This document shows, piece after piece, positions 23,880 through 34,803 of a stretch of 64,000 nucleotides of DNA. Position numbers and translations under genes: made by a program. The DNA comes from Cyathus striatus (Eukaryota; Basidiomycota; Agaricomycetes; Agaricales; Nidulariaceae): the NCBI GenBank assembly GCA_025738555.1, contig JAOVFP010000012.1, positions 2,418,001 to 2,482,000 on the forward strand. The letters are read 5' to 3'. The notes below the pieces were generated by a model, which had not been told where the DNA came from, made no database searches, and saw nothing but the letters and a program-made list of their open reading frames with translations. Position 1 is the stretch's first letter. Each line of letters starts with the position of its first letter.

Positions 23880-26188
23880 ACAAGTGTTATACTTACAAAG
23901 CATAACAAATGTAATGCTGTGAGAAATGTAATGACACACATAGGACATTTAATGTGAATCAAAAGATTAATACCCAAGAAAGGCAAGATTTTAAAGCATG
24001 ACCAATGTAAGAATATGAAAAGCAAAGTGTGACGCACGTGACTAACATGAAGCGCGGGAATACATGTGACAACTGTGACGCGCGAGACGAACGTGACACG
24101 CGGGAATATATGTAACAATTGTGACGCGCGTGACAAACATGAACCGCGGGAATATATGTGACAACAATTGTGACACGCGAGAATGTATGTGACAAATGTG
24201 ACGCGCGAAAGAACGTGACAAACGTGACGTGCGTGAAATATGTGACGCGTGGGAAATGTGTGATGCGCGGGAAATATGCGATGCGCGGGAATATGTGTGA
24301 CAATCGTGACGCGTGAGGAAAATGTAACGCGCGTGACTAACATGAAGCGCGGGAATATAAGTGACAATTGTGACATGCATAAAAAGCGTGACGCGTGTGA
24401 CTGATATGAAGCGCGGGAATATATGTGACAATTGTGACGCGCGAGACGAACGTGATACGCGGGAATATATGTGACTAACGTGACATGCGGGAAATATGTG
24501 ACGCGCGGGAAGATGTGTCACAATTGTGACATGTGACGAAATGTGACAAACCCACACAACAGCAATACCCAATTAGTAGTTATCATTGATTGCTTATGAT
24601 TGCCTAACCATCCATACTAATATTCAATTAGTGAAGATCAATGGTTGTTTATGATTGCCTAATTATCCATACTAATATTCAATTAGTAAAAATCAATGAT
24701 TTTTTATGATTGCCTAATCACCATTTAATATTAATATTGGATTAGAAAACATCAATGATTGCTTATAATTGCCTCTCCATTCATACTAATATTCAATTAG
24801 TAAAAATCAATGATTGTTTATGATCACCTCACCATCCATACAATAGTAATATTCAATTAGAAAAAATCAATTATTGTTTATGATTGTCTCTCCATTCATA
24901 CTAATATTCAATTAGTAAGGATTAATGATTGTTTATGATCACCTCACCATCCATACAATAATAATATTCAATTAGAAAAAATCAATGATTGTTTATGATT
25001 GTCTCTCCATTCATACTAATATTCAATTAGTAAGGATTAATGATTGTTTATGATCACCTCACCATTCATACAATAATAATATTCAATTAGAAAAAATCAA
25101 TAATTGTTTATGATTGCCTCTCCATTCATACTAATATTCAATTAGATAAATCAATGATTGTCTATGATCACCTAATACATTCATACAATAGTAGTGGGTG
25201 ACTTTCCGCTGCATTTAGAATCCCAGAATAAATTTCTAAATGCCTTAAGCGAGATTTGCCGTAGTGCCGTTGTCCTAATTTGTCTTAGCTGACAGCTGAG
25301 CTTAAAACTGACCCCATCCTAGATGTCAATCTGGAAGAGGCCTCCCAACCCCCCTTCCAGTTCTAAACAGCTCATTTTCGACCTCTGACGTCAACTGTCC
25401 CTGCAGGACCCTTTCATCTCAAGATTCCCAGTACCATACTCCCTCCTCCACAATAGTGAAAACTGTCGCTTCAACAACGAGTTTCCAACATTTCCATTGT
25501 GAGTTTTTGTTGCGATAAACTTTATAAACTCTGCTTATATTTAACATAATTTCCAACCAGCTTCTAGAGAAAACAATTGACATAGCTAATGAAATTGTAT
25601 GAAATTCTGACAGTTATGTACAAGACACAGCTCAAACTCCAGATACAGAAGTATATCATATTACCATTAACATGTACAATGATGTAGATATACATACCTT
25701 ACATGCTGAAGCATTCTTGAGACAGTACATTCACAATACCCATACTAATAGTCAATGTAGTCAGGAAGGAGGTGTGAAGGTAGCATATGATAAGATAACG
25801 ATCACGCTCAGGGATTTTGGAATTGACGTTTGTGATCTGAGAGAAGGCTGCGTTACGGTTAGAAACTCAAACCTATTTTTTTCGAATGCTACTCGCTTAA
25901 GGTTTAGAAAAATATTCTAGGATTCTAAACCCAGCGGAAAGTCACCCAGTATTCAATTAAAAACAATCAGTGATTGTTTATGATCACCTAGCCACCCATA
26001 CAATAGTAATATCCAATTAGAAACAATCAATGATTGCTTATGATCATTTAATACATTCATACAATAGTAGTATTGAATTAGAACCTCAATGATTGTTTAT
26101 GATCCCAATCATAAAATGGCATGGCTTATTTGATTGGGGCAATCATATAACACTGCTGTTATATGATCAAAATGGCTGGCACCCCTCA
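23880..26188 (-). repeat. Right inverted arm of the foldback element
   Basis: Reverse complement of the left arm, from TGCCTTTCTTGGGTATTAAT-like sequence (about 23970) through the CpG-dense block 24000-24560 and the subterminal repeats, to the hairpin 26144-26165. It is interrupted at 25196-25947 by another element. Confidence 0.85.
25196..25947. mobile_element. Nested 752-bp element with imperfect ~57-bp terminal inverted repeats
   Basis: Ends are GGGTGACTTTCCGCTG and its reverse complement; the match continues inward (TTTAGAATCC.AGAATA, then TTAAGCGAG) for roughly 57 bp with small gaps. Flanks carry AGT on both sides (25193-25195, 25948-25950), and joining the outside sequence recreates the uninterrupted subterminal repeat (ATAGTAGTATTCAATTA-like), which proves insertion. 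The open frame 25672-25920 (82 aa) overlaps the right inverted repeat and is probably not a protein. MITE-like; superfamily not assigned. Confidence 0.8.
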
Positions 26189-26194
26189 CTCCTG
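26189..26194. repeat. Target-site duplication CTCCTG, right
   Basis: Six bases directly abutting the right tip; the kinesin frame resumes here as Pro-Val-Arg-Asn. Confidence 0.85.
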
Positions 26195-26357
26195 TTCGTA
26201 ATTGTCAGTTGTCGGCTCACGAGGTACATTCCTTTCTCTTTCCACATTACCACCTGCGCTGATGGAGGCATTGAAGCAAGTTGATGAAACAAAGGCGGTG
26301 GGCAATTTTAACGCGCGCATTAAGCAACTCACAAAGCTCATTTTGACGAGACGTATC

Positions 26358-26776
26358 AGTGTGATCCGTACTATCAACCCCGACCCTTCAGCTGTCACTG
26401 AGAGCATGAGCACACTGTTGTTCGCTAAGAGGGTCAAGGGTGTTCATGTATGTTTATTCATTTTCTTTTCCTGAGGAACGGTTTCTAACTTTGCTCCGTA
26501 GCTCAATGCTCAGAAGAAAGAGATTGTCGATACAGATGCGCTCATTAAGCGGTATAGGAAGGAGATTGAGGATCTCAAATGTAGGCTTGCGGAGTGTGAG
26601 GCTGATGTTCCTGTTCGTAATCGTCGGTTGTCGGCTCATGAGGTACGTACATTTCTTTTCCCACGTTACCACCTGCGCTGACGGAGGTATCGAAGGAAAT
26701 TGACGAAACAAAGGCGATGGGTGATCTCAATGCACGCATTAAGTGGCTTATGAAGCTCATTTTGACGAGTCAAACT
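26358..26776 (+). repeat. Second copy of a ~418-bp internal kinesin duplication
   Basis: Starts at ATCCGTACTATCAACCCCGA and repeats the segment from INP(N/D)PSAVTES through the neck, APVRN/VPVRN, and the next exon ending ARIK..(M/T)KLILT. The first copy is 20838-21095 plus 26195-26357, that is, it was continuous before the transposon landed. This copy keeps the GTAG acceptor (TCCGTAG before LNAQKK) that the first copy has lost. The duplication must predate the insertion because the insertion divides only copy one. Confidence 0.8.
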
Positions 26777-27812
26777 GTGGATAATGAGAAGAGTAATGAC
26801 TCGAGGCCTGTTATTCCTACTAAGGTCGACTTTGATATGTCCCCATATCAAGTTTGTCTTTCTTTAGGTCGTGTTGTGTGTTTGCTTATTATGATGATAG
26901 CTTCAACAAGAGCTTCTTGCGCCCGCATGCAGATGGGGTCTCAAGCCAACCAGCTTCTGTCACTTGAAGATGTGCTGGTTATCGTCCACCCCTTCCGCCT
27001 ACTGCCTCTGAGAGTGAGAAAGATAAGCTTATCACTGAGCAGGGAAAGACGATCGGGGAGCTTGAGATCGTTAGGGGATACGAGAACCTGGGTGAGCCGC
27101 TTCGGAAGGTCAAGGAGGACGTTGGGCAGGAGTGGAAGGAGAAGTTTGATGAGGAGGTTAGGAAGAGGGAAGAGAAGGAACGGCGGGTGGAGGAGGTTGT
27201 TAAGCGGTTGGAGAAGGAGAAGAAGGTTGGTCTGTGTTGCTTCTGGCTGTTAGGCTTTGCTAATTGTTTTGGATATAGGCAAGGAAGCAGCTGGAGGAGC
27301 GTCGGGTGCTCGCTGCCTTCGTCAACAAGTTTGATGCATTGGGACTAGGGCTTGGTTCTGCACCTGTTTCCAAGCTACAGCCGCCAAAGCCAATCCCTGG
27401 AGGAGCGGCTATTGCTTTCTCCGAGAGACAGCAAAAGAGACATCTCTCCCTGTCCTCAACCTCCATATTTGGCTCCACCACTGCAAGCATGAGCAAAGTG
27501 CTGGAAGAGGAACAGCACGATATCACTCCTACTTCCTCTCCCGTGCCTCAGAGTACTTCTGTACTGATGGATAGCTCCCCTGTACAGCTCGAGCTTTCGT
27601 CGTTCCCTACTCAGCCCAGTCCGCCGGACCACGAGCCGGAATGGCCTGACGGAGAGATGAGCTTTGATTCTATCTTGGAGGTGGAGAATGCTATTTTGCC
27701 TCCACCACCTATGTGTGGGGTTAAGAAGTTGGATATTGGGCCTGCGACCCCACAGCGCCCTGTGAGGGAGGTGTTGGGTGATAAGGAGAATATTGCTCCT
27801 GCTGTGTGGTGA

Positions 27813-30800
27813 TGAAGCACCAGGTGGGAATTTGGATACTTATTATTAGGGAACTGGTCATCCATCTCAAGTTTTGTTTTTTGTTACTTTTTCGATTTAC
27901 TGTCGGTTCTTTGTTCGGAATGCTTTGTTGTATTTTTATTATATGGATCTGGAAAATCTACTCTCCGTGAGACTGTCAGTGGTTATTGTTGGTCTTGCTC
28001 ACTAAGAAAAGTTGAAGTAAAGTATATTGTATGCAGTAGCTGATTGGGGGAGCTTGCTCCCCCTATTTGTCTGCATTGGCGAGTGAAAATGCGTAGTGGC
28101 TGTGCATGTATGTACGGATTTTGCCGCCATGCTCGGATTTTTCTGCAATTCTCGGATTTGTCCGAAATGCTCGTTAGATTTGCCAGCCATGCTCAGAATT
28201 TTCCATACATGCTCGGGTTTGTCCGCTTTGTGTTGGTGAGTACTGGGCCAATACAGTGCATTAGTCAGCATTGCAATGGTGCATCGAATACACACATTTC
28301 CATTGTAAATACATCTCTGCTCAAACTTTAGATTCAACAAATGGGTACTTTTCACTAAGTTTGTACTTTCATATCACCTTCAAATACTATTGGATAATTG
28401 GTACTAGGCAACCAGTGCACCCATGCATTTAACCATAGTAGAAAAATTTGAGACAAGTATTATGTATTAGAATGAAGCAAGGGTATTTAGAGTGAAGGTA
28501 GAACAAATAAACAATGCACAGGCTATTAAAATAAAATTAGGACATCAGGACAAAAGTTGGACTACTATTTAGTATATAAAAATGGAGCACAAATTAATAG
28601 AACATTGAAGACAAGACTACTGATACAAAGTACATAATAATTATTCTGATCACATTCTGTTTCAGGCAATACTGTAAAATGTATATATTATCTACAGTAA
28701 ATTACAGTAAATTGTAATGTATGCATACTGTAAATTACCATAGGTTACCAGATAGGAAGTACTTAGGAGGCTGATTCTCATGTTCCTAGGGAAGCTGATG
28801 CACAAGGCATTCCTAGCAACCAGACAATGAGGTGTGCCTGCATCCCATGGCGGCAGGATTCCTGCCTTCTTTATGCCATCAAGCCAATATTTAGTACTTC
28901 TTTTCATTTCATCAATCATCTCAACATAATTAATTAACCAAAAGAAGCCATGTGTCGATGCTTAAAGCATCGTGCACTGGCCAATGCCCACAACCATCTG
29001 CATAAAATACAGGTTTCTTGGGTATTATTAAATGAGAATATGTATGAGAATATGTAGATCAACTAATTCTGGCTGTCCATAAAATATCTATATGTACGTA
29101 ATTGATTCAAAATACATACCAGTACATTTTGTTTCATTTCCATAAAAGATCACTTTTATTGAAAAAACATGTATATGAATTTGAATGTAGGCTTGTAGGT
29201 AAACCAATGAAGCATTATGAAGCATGAACTCCTTGAAATTTTAAGCTTATAAATGTATGTAAATGTTATTTTCAACTAAATTGGATGACATCCAGTCATA
29301 TGAATAGTTGCAATCTAATGGTACCTTTAGTTGAATTCTAAAGGCTTGTATGTTTTCATCAGACCAAAACCAAAAGTTGTAAAAAAGAGATCAGTGACAG
29401 CACATTTATTATTATATCATACAATAGGTTTATAGTACAGTAAATCCATGGCACTTTTCTCAGCAGAATAGTGTTGAATTGGTATTTTCATTTAGGTATT
29501 TCCTAAATCTCCATATGTTATGGCTGTACCAGTATGATCAAGGTAAGTACTGTGCAATGTGAGAGCATTAGGTAATCATGCTTTTCGGATTGTGATGCTG
29601 TGGGCATTTGGCCTGTGAATGTTTTTGGATTGAGACTAACAGATTGCATATGCCATACAGAATTGTTCACATTATACAATTATTATGAATATTTCAGAAA
29701 TTGGAAAATATATAAAGAATGTAAGTAAAGAAAAGAAATCAAAAATAGCTTGCTAAGTACTCATGAGATAGAAATATATTTAAGGAAATTATGGAAATGC
29801 GGAAAACATATATAAAATATAGATGAAAACATAAGGAAAACATACAATATGATATCCAAAGCATAAGGCTTCAAAGGATGCAGAGAAGAAGCAGATTGCC
29901 ACACATAATTCTTTAATGTCAATATGAAACACTTTGGGGACACCTTCACATCATATCTCCATGGTGGAACAAATTAATGCATGTAAGTCTGCTGAATTTG
30001 GAAGTGTCGGTATTACCATTCCTGTCATTGCACTCATAGACTACAGTGTATGTATAGTATAGATTTCACTTACATTTATTGGTAGTCCATTGTAATTATT
30101 GTACTTTATGTAGTATTACTTTCCCACTTGTAATTTACAGTGTTCATACATTACATCCAAGTTCTAATTACTGTGCATAATATACTGTAACGATCAAAAC
30201 AATTCGTCTGTCATGCGTCACGTTCAAAAATGACAAAGGTTTCAAATGGTCGCGCAAAGCTGCAGGTTCAAATTTTTTTCTTGCAGTGGTCAAACTCACT
30301 ATTTTGGCTTAAATTAACCTAAATTTTTTTCTTTTGCTAGTTCAAGTAGTGAAAGTGACAAAAAATTTTGGTGCGTCACGCAGGATCTACCAAAGTGACG
30401 AACTGATTTAATGGTTCAGTGTGTCACGCACTCAGAGGGGTGACGAATTGATTTGATTAATACAGTATTACATGCACGGTATCAGGTGTCTGTTTAAACA
30501 AAATTCAAGCCGAAATAGTGGCATTTAAAATATAGTGCAACAAGTTAATTTGGAATGTAAAAAAATATATATATAACTAAAAACTAGGATTCGTCAAGCT
30601 TGCCCTTTAATGTGTGTCGCGAAGCGATGTACATTACATGTTATTTAGGACCTCATGTATTAATGCATCACTACTTGATGTCACTGAGTTCCAAGAGTAG
30701 CCAGGTAGGAGTCGTAGCTATCATCTTGATCAATTGCTGTCAGCGACTACCTGAGGGTGCGAATTTCACCACACAGTTCTGCAGTGCTCAAGTCACTCGT

Positions 30801-31015
30801 TTCACTCTAAGCTGTCGTCTCGCTCATTATCTCTGCTCTTTTCCAAGTTATGCTCACTGAACATCCCTCTAGAACTTCGTCTCAAAGATCTGTCTTTCAT
30901 TGCGATGTTAAAACCTTGTCTGTCATCCGGTACATGGGTTGGCGGGTGGGGGGACATTGAGGTCGCAAAGTAGTTACGTACTAGATGTGGGCTACGAGTG
31001 GTTGTTAGCGAGATT
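27813..31015. other. AT-rich interval without a supportable gene
   Basis: 28046-28065 contains a perfect GC palindrome of GGGGGAGC and GCTCCCCC. 28100-28240 holds a small tandem set built on ATGCTCGGATTT/TTGTCCG words. 28690-28920 is open on the minus strand (…GIKKAGILPPWDAGTP…) but has no splice partner. 30180-30450 has several GTCACGC and GTGACGAA words in both orientations, suggesting a transposon edge. The remainder (28400-30180) is AT-rich with no recognisable structure. Confidence 0.4.
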
Positions 31016-31025
31016 AAATCTGTGT

Positions 31026-32247
31026 AGTCTCGGCTACCCATCTGTTGACACTCGTCCAAATCGGGATTTGCTATTGTCAATGTCTGGGATAAAACGAGCA
31101 ATGTTAGCAGGGGTATGCGTTCGGTGTTCTCGGGCTTCTCAAATGCTTGTCCACGTGCATTTTCGAGTATTAGTAATGTAATTAGTCAGCATCACGATAC
31201 GATAATCTTATCTGCATTGCATGCGTGTTCGCATCTTTATTCCACTCCTTCATCTATCCTCAATAACCTGCTTGTTCTACTTTTAATATTATGCCTCAGC
31301 TACCTAAATTCAGTGTTTATTTCCCTGAAGGAATGCATTTTCATTCTGATTACAGTGAACTTGAAGCAATGACTTTCCCTGGCCTACCACCTTCATCTCC
31401 ATTGCCTATTAACCCTGTTTTACATGGTGAATGTCTTCTGGCATTAAATACAATCTCAGAGCTACCAGAGGAAGATTACAATGATAAAGATTTTGAGGTT
31501 AAGAAAGAGAGAGTACCAGCAACAACTTTAGATCAAAAGGTTCTTGAAACTATTGCACATATGCAAAAGATGTACTCTAGATTGTGCTTAGCTGAATTTC
31601 TTAGTGGCCTTTTCAAATCAGAAGATATGTCTCTAAAGGTATCAGCTGGAATGTTTATGCTGAGAATTCACATATGAAGATGATGGAAAACTGGTGGAAT
31701 CAATCTGACTCATATGTGGGACAAAAAGATAACAGTGCAATGGTAGAATGGATTATGGAGAAAGCAACTATTATATGTGCTCATAAAAGTAGAAATCTCA
31801 CCTATATGGCATCTATTGGACCACATCCACAGAAAGATGATGAGCTTCACCTTCCTATTGCTAAAATCAATGTTGAAAATGTGAATAAATTCCAAATTAC
31901 AGCCATGATTCATCGTCAATTGACATATTAAAAATCACAGCTGGCAATTTTTAAGCTAGATGTGAATGAGTGTATAAATGAGGGTAGGATGCGAAGAGCA
32001 AGAAGAACACATTGGGAGTGGGTTACATGTGGATGTGCATGCAGCGCGCGTGCAATGCGGATGAGATTATCGTATCGTGATGCTGACTAATTACATTACT
32101 AATACTCAAAAATGCACGTGGACAAGTATTTGAGAAGCCCGAGAACACCAAATGCATACCCCTGCTAACATTGCTCGTTTTATCCCAGACATTGACAATA
32201 GCAAATCCCAATTTGGATGAGTGTCAACGGATGGGTAGCCGAGACTA
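31026..32247. mobile_element. 1.2-kb TIR element with 10-bp target duplication (Mutator-like size)
   Basis: Inverted repeats of about 210 bp at both ends (31026-31235 and 32035-32246), beginning AGTCTCGGCTACCCATC. Flanks: AAATCTGTGT at 31016-31025 and AAATCCGTGT at 32248-32257, a 10-bp direct repeat with one mismatch. Long TIRs with a 9-11-bp duplication are typical of Mutator-like elements; that assignment is inference because no MULE transposase is present. It encloses one small gene (31291-31931). Confidence 0.78.
31291..31931 (+). CDS. Small protein inside the TIR element, 199 aa, two exons
   Basis: Exons 31291-31638 and 31680-31931 with a 41-nt intron (GTATCA..GAAG), phase 0 to phase 0. 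The product starts MPQLPKFSVYFPEG, has an acidic middle (ELPEEDYNDKDFEVKKE) and a helical C-terminal part with NWWNQSDSY, VEWIMEKATIICAHKSRNL and ASIGPHP. The W-x(n)-V-x-W-I-x(2)-K-A..IC pattern reminds me of the N-terminal part of larger ORFs in agaric DNA transposons, but I cannot name the family. If it is such a fragment, the element is a deletion derivative. The alternative is a frameshift at 31639 rather than an intron. Confidence 0.5.
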
Positions 32248-32320
32248 AAATCCGTGTAGGCGTGACGTCAACGCTGTTACCATGAGCTGAGCGCAGAAAG
32301 AATCGTACAAACACACATCT

Positions 32321-32568
32321 GTCGTCCAAGACGTCGTCTTTGACTCTCGAGCTTCAATTGCCTTCACTCCACTGCAACAAGAGATCCACTACCGCCACAT
32401 GGCACACGCGCGCGTGACTGTGTCCTCTTCAAAATGAGTCTGCCCCCTCAAGAAGTCCTGCGTCCAATCAGAAAGTTTCGTCGAGGCACCTGGAATGGAG
32501 ATCGCGTCGGAGTGGTGTTTGAGGAAGTTCAAAGTAACGAAACAGTCATTATGAGATGCTATGTGTGT
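32321..32568 (+). repeat. Left copy of a ~245-bp direct repeat flanking the giant element
   Basis: Shares words such as TCGTCCAAGA, CGAGC.TCAAT, CAAGAGA.CCAC, GTC.CCCC.CAAGAAGTCCT, AGAAAGT and TATGTGT in the same order with 59447-59690. The two copies lie 0.4 kb and 0.9 kb outside the 25.6-kb transposon. Function unknown; an old interspersed repeat is the simplest reading. Confidence 0.65.
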
Positions 32569-32995
32569 CAGACGAAGATAGTGCATGCTAATGCGTAAGT
32601 AGAGCTAGAGATGGTGCAGCTTGAAATACAAGCGACTGTGTACTATGAGGCGAGTGTAGGTTTAAGTAGGGTGTACAGAAAAAGAGGCGAAGGAAAAATA
32701 CCTGTTGTGTTAAAGGTAATGTAACTTCAGCACACCCAGCGCAGTGAGTTTTACAATCGCCAATGTGAGTGCGTAAGAACGCTATCCTGTGATAAGACAA
32801 GGGGTTAGTGAGCACAGCGTTGATACATCATGAGACAGTGAAAGTGAAAATGGAAAGATGTTCAATGACTATATATCAGCAGCGAAGAAGAAACAAAGAG
32901 CAGAGAGGAGAAAGCACCTACTTTAGTTGTACCTGATAGCACCTTCTTCTCCTTCTCTACTCCCTCATAAACATGGATACTGCAACCTCATTGTT
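32569..32995. other. Spacer up to the giant element
   Basis: No gene found. A purine-rich tract (AGAAGAAACAAAGAGCAGAG) lies near 32880-32910, followed by TCTTCTCCTTCTCTACTCC at about 32945, giving local purine/pyrimidine asymmetry. Confidence 0.3.
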
Positions 32996-33001
32996 CATAA
33001 C
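32996..33001. repeat. Target-site duplication CATAAC, left
   Basis: Directly abuts the TGAGTGG tip; identical to 58589-58594. Confidence 0.82.
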
Positions 33002-34790
33002 TGAGTGGTGTCAGCCAGCGTAATCATTTTTTGCCCTGGTAAAATGATCGCCACAATCATTTTACCAGGGCAAAAAATGATCACTTAGGTGATCAAATGT
33101 GATCATTTATCATAGAACTAGCAGAATATTACTATGCTCAAATGTGATCATTTACCATAATACTAGCAGAATATTCCCATGCTCAAATGTGATCATTTAC
33201 ATAGAACTAGCTGATTGCTCATGCTCAAATGTGATCATTTACTATAATACCAGCAGAATATTCCCATGCTCAAATGTGATCATTTACATAGGACTAGCTA
33301 ATTGCTCACACTCAAATGTGATCATTTACTATAATACTAGCAGATTGTTCCCACGCTCAAATGTGATCATTTACAGTAGTACTAGCAGGTAATTTCCACA
33401 CTCAAATGTGATCATTTATCATAGTACTAACAGATTGTTCCCACGCTCAAATGTGATCATTTACAATGGTACTAGCAGGTAATTCCCATGCTCAAATGTG
33501 ATCATTTCCCATCGTAGCAGATTTTAAAAGATGATCAAATGTGATCATTTACTATAGTACTAGCAGGTAATTCCCACACTCAAATGTGATCATTTACAAT
33601 AGTACTAGCAGGTAATTTCTACACTCAAATGTGATCATTTATCATAGCACTAACAGATTGTTCCCACGCTCAAATGTGATCATTTACAATGGTAATAGCA
33701 GGTAATTCCCACGCTCAAATGCAATCATTTACCATAGTACTAACAGATTGTTCCCACGCTCAAATGTGATCATTTCCCATAGTAGCAAATGTTAAAAGAT
33801 GATCAAATGTGATCATTTACAATAGTACTAGCAGGTAATTTCTACACTCAAATGTGATCATTTACAATAGTACTAGCAGGTAATTTCTACACTCAAATGT
33901 GATCATTTATCATAGCACTAACAGATTGTTCCCACGCTCAAATGTGATCATTTACAATGGTAATAGCAGGTAATTCCCATGCTCAAATGTGATCATTTCC
34001 CATTGTAGCAAATGTTAAAAGATGATCAAATGTGATCATCTACAATGGTACTAGCAGGTAATTCCCACGCTCAAATGCGATCATTTACCATAGTACTAAC
34101 AGATTGTTCCCACGCTCAAATGTGATCATTTCCCATAGTACTAACAGATTGTTCCCATGCTCAAATGTGACCATTTACAATAGTACTAGCAGATTGTTCC
34201 CACACTCAAATGTGATTACTTACTATAGTACTAGCAGATTGTTTCTACACTTAAATGTGATTATTTATTATAATACTACCAGAATATTCCCATGCTCAAA
34301 TGAGATCATTTACTATAATACTAGGAATATTCCGATGCTCAGATGTGATCATTTACTATGGACTAGCAGAATATTCCCACACTCAAATGGATCATTTACC
34401 ATAGTACTAGCAGGTAATTCCCACACTCAAATGTGATCATTTACAATAGTACTAGCAGGTAATTCCCACACTCAAATGTGATCATTTACAATAGTACTAG
34501 CAGGTAATTTCCACACTCAAATGTGATCATTTATCATAGCACTAACAGATTTTTCCCATGCTCAAATGTGATCATTTACTATAGCACTAGCAGATTGTAC
34601 CCATGCTCAAATGTAGTCATTTACCTATTACTATTCTATTATTTCTGTAATCAAATATGATCATTTACCATAGTACTAGCAGATTGTTCCCATGCTCAAA
34701 TATGATCATTTACTATAATACTATCAAAATATTCCCACACTAAAATCTGATCATTTATATATAACTACAAACATTATGGAATTATTACAA
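33002..34790 (+). repeat. Left terminal region: tip, palindrome, 45-bp subterminal repeats
   Basis: Palindrome at about 33023-33084. From about 33085 the unit CAAATGTGATCATTTACnATA, GTACTAGCAG and TTCCCACACT repeats every 45-46 bp to about 34760, roughly 37 copies, with some ATGATCAAATGTGATCAT variants. GATC-centred palindromes within each unit (ATGATCA/TGATCAT) suggest regularly spaced transposase-binding sites (inference). Open frames with NVIIY strings are repeat artefacts. Confidence 0.88.
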
Positions 34791-34803
34791 ATTGCTTGTT
34801 TTA

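Larger units (their letters stand above)
21096..26188. mobile_element. 5.1-kb foldback transposon, non-autonomous, inside the kinesin gene
   Basis: Left tip CATAAGTGCCAGCCATT, right tip (read inward) TGAGGGGTGCCAGCCATT; both are followed by an 8+6+8 hairpin, then tandem subterminal repeats rich in AATCATAAACAATCATTGAT, then a CpG-dense block of TTCCCGCG and CGCGTCAC words. The inverted halves are about 1.6 kb (21096-22690 and 23880-26188, the latter enlarged by a nested element). The 1.2-kb spacer has no transposase. It is flanked by the direct repeat CTCCTG, and removing element plus one copy restores the reading frame Ala-Asp-Ala-Pro-Val-Arg-Asn, matching the duplicate at 26600. Tips match those of the 25.6-kb element, so that element's KDZ machinery may have moved it (inference). 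Confidence 0.9.
19475..27812 (+). pseudogene. Kinesin-7/Kip2-like motor pseudogene, split by a transposon
   Basis: Microtubule motor. Exons recognised: 19475-19672, 19728-20469, 20526-20605, 20654-20713, 20766-20928, then 20982-21095 interrupted by the 21096-26188 insertion and resumed at 26195. Diagnostic parts: FTFNSILTGSENKPIY; the P-loop region, here AYRQTTSGKT (Arg where kinesins have Gly); switch I NERSSRSHS; switch II LIDLAGSE; VPYRNSGLTR; and the neck KKEIIDMDALIERYRKEIE. The tail is a Lys/Glu coiled coil (EKFDEEVRKREEKE, about 27130-27220) and a Pro/Ser C-terminus ending at TGA 27810-27812. Lesions: TAG at 19915-19917 just before NAVVFAY; an acceptor GTAG changed to GTAC near 20980; a tandem duplication of about 418 bp; the transposon; and several frame changes at 26880-27130. 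Surely non-functional as a motor. Confidence 0.88.

Noticed and set aside
33099..34436. Open frames with NVIIY repeats (and 58057-58311 on the minus strand)
   Set aside because: The 45-bp subterminal repeat is a multiple of three, which creates artificial repetitive frames; they break at every unit of different length.
33085..34760. CRISPR-like appearance of regularly spaced repeats
   Set aside because: Spacers are themselves repetitive, a mirrored array exists at the other transposon end, and the genome is eukaryotic.
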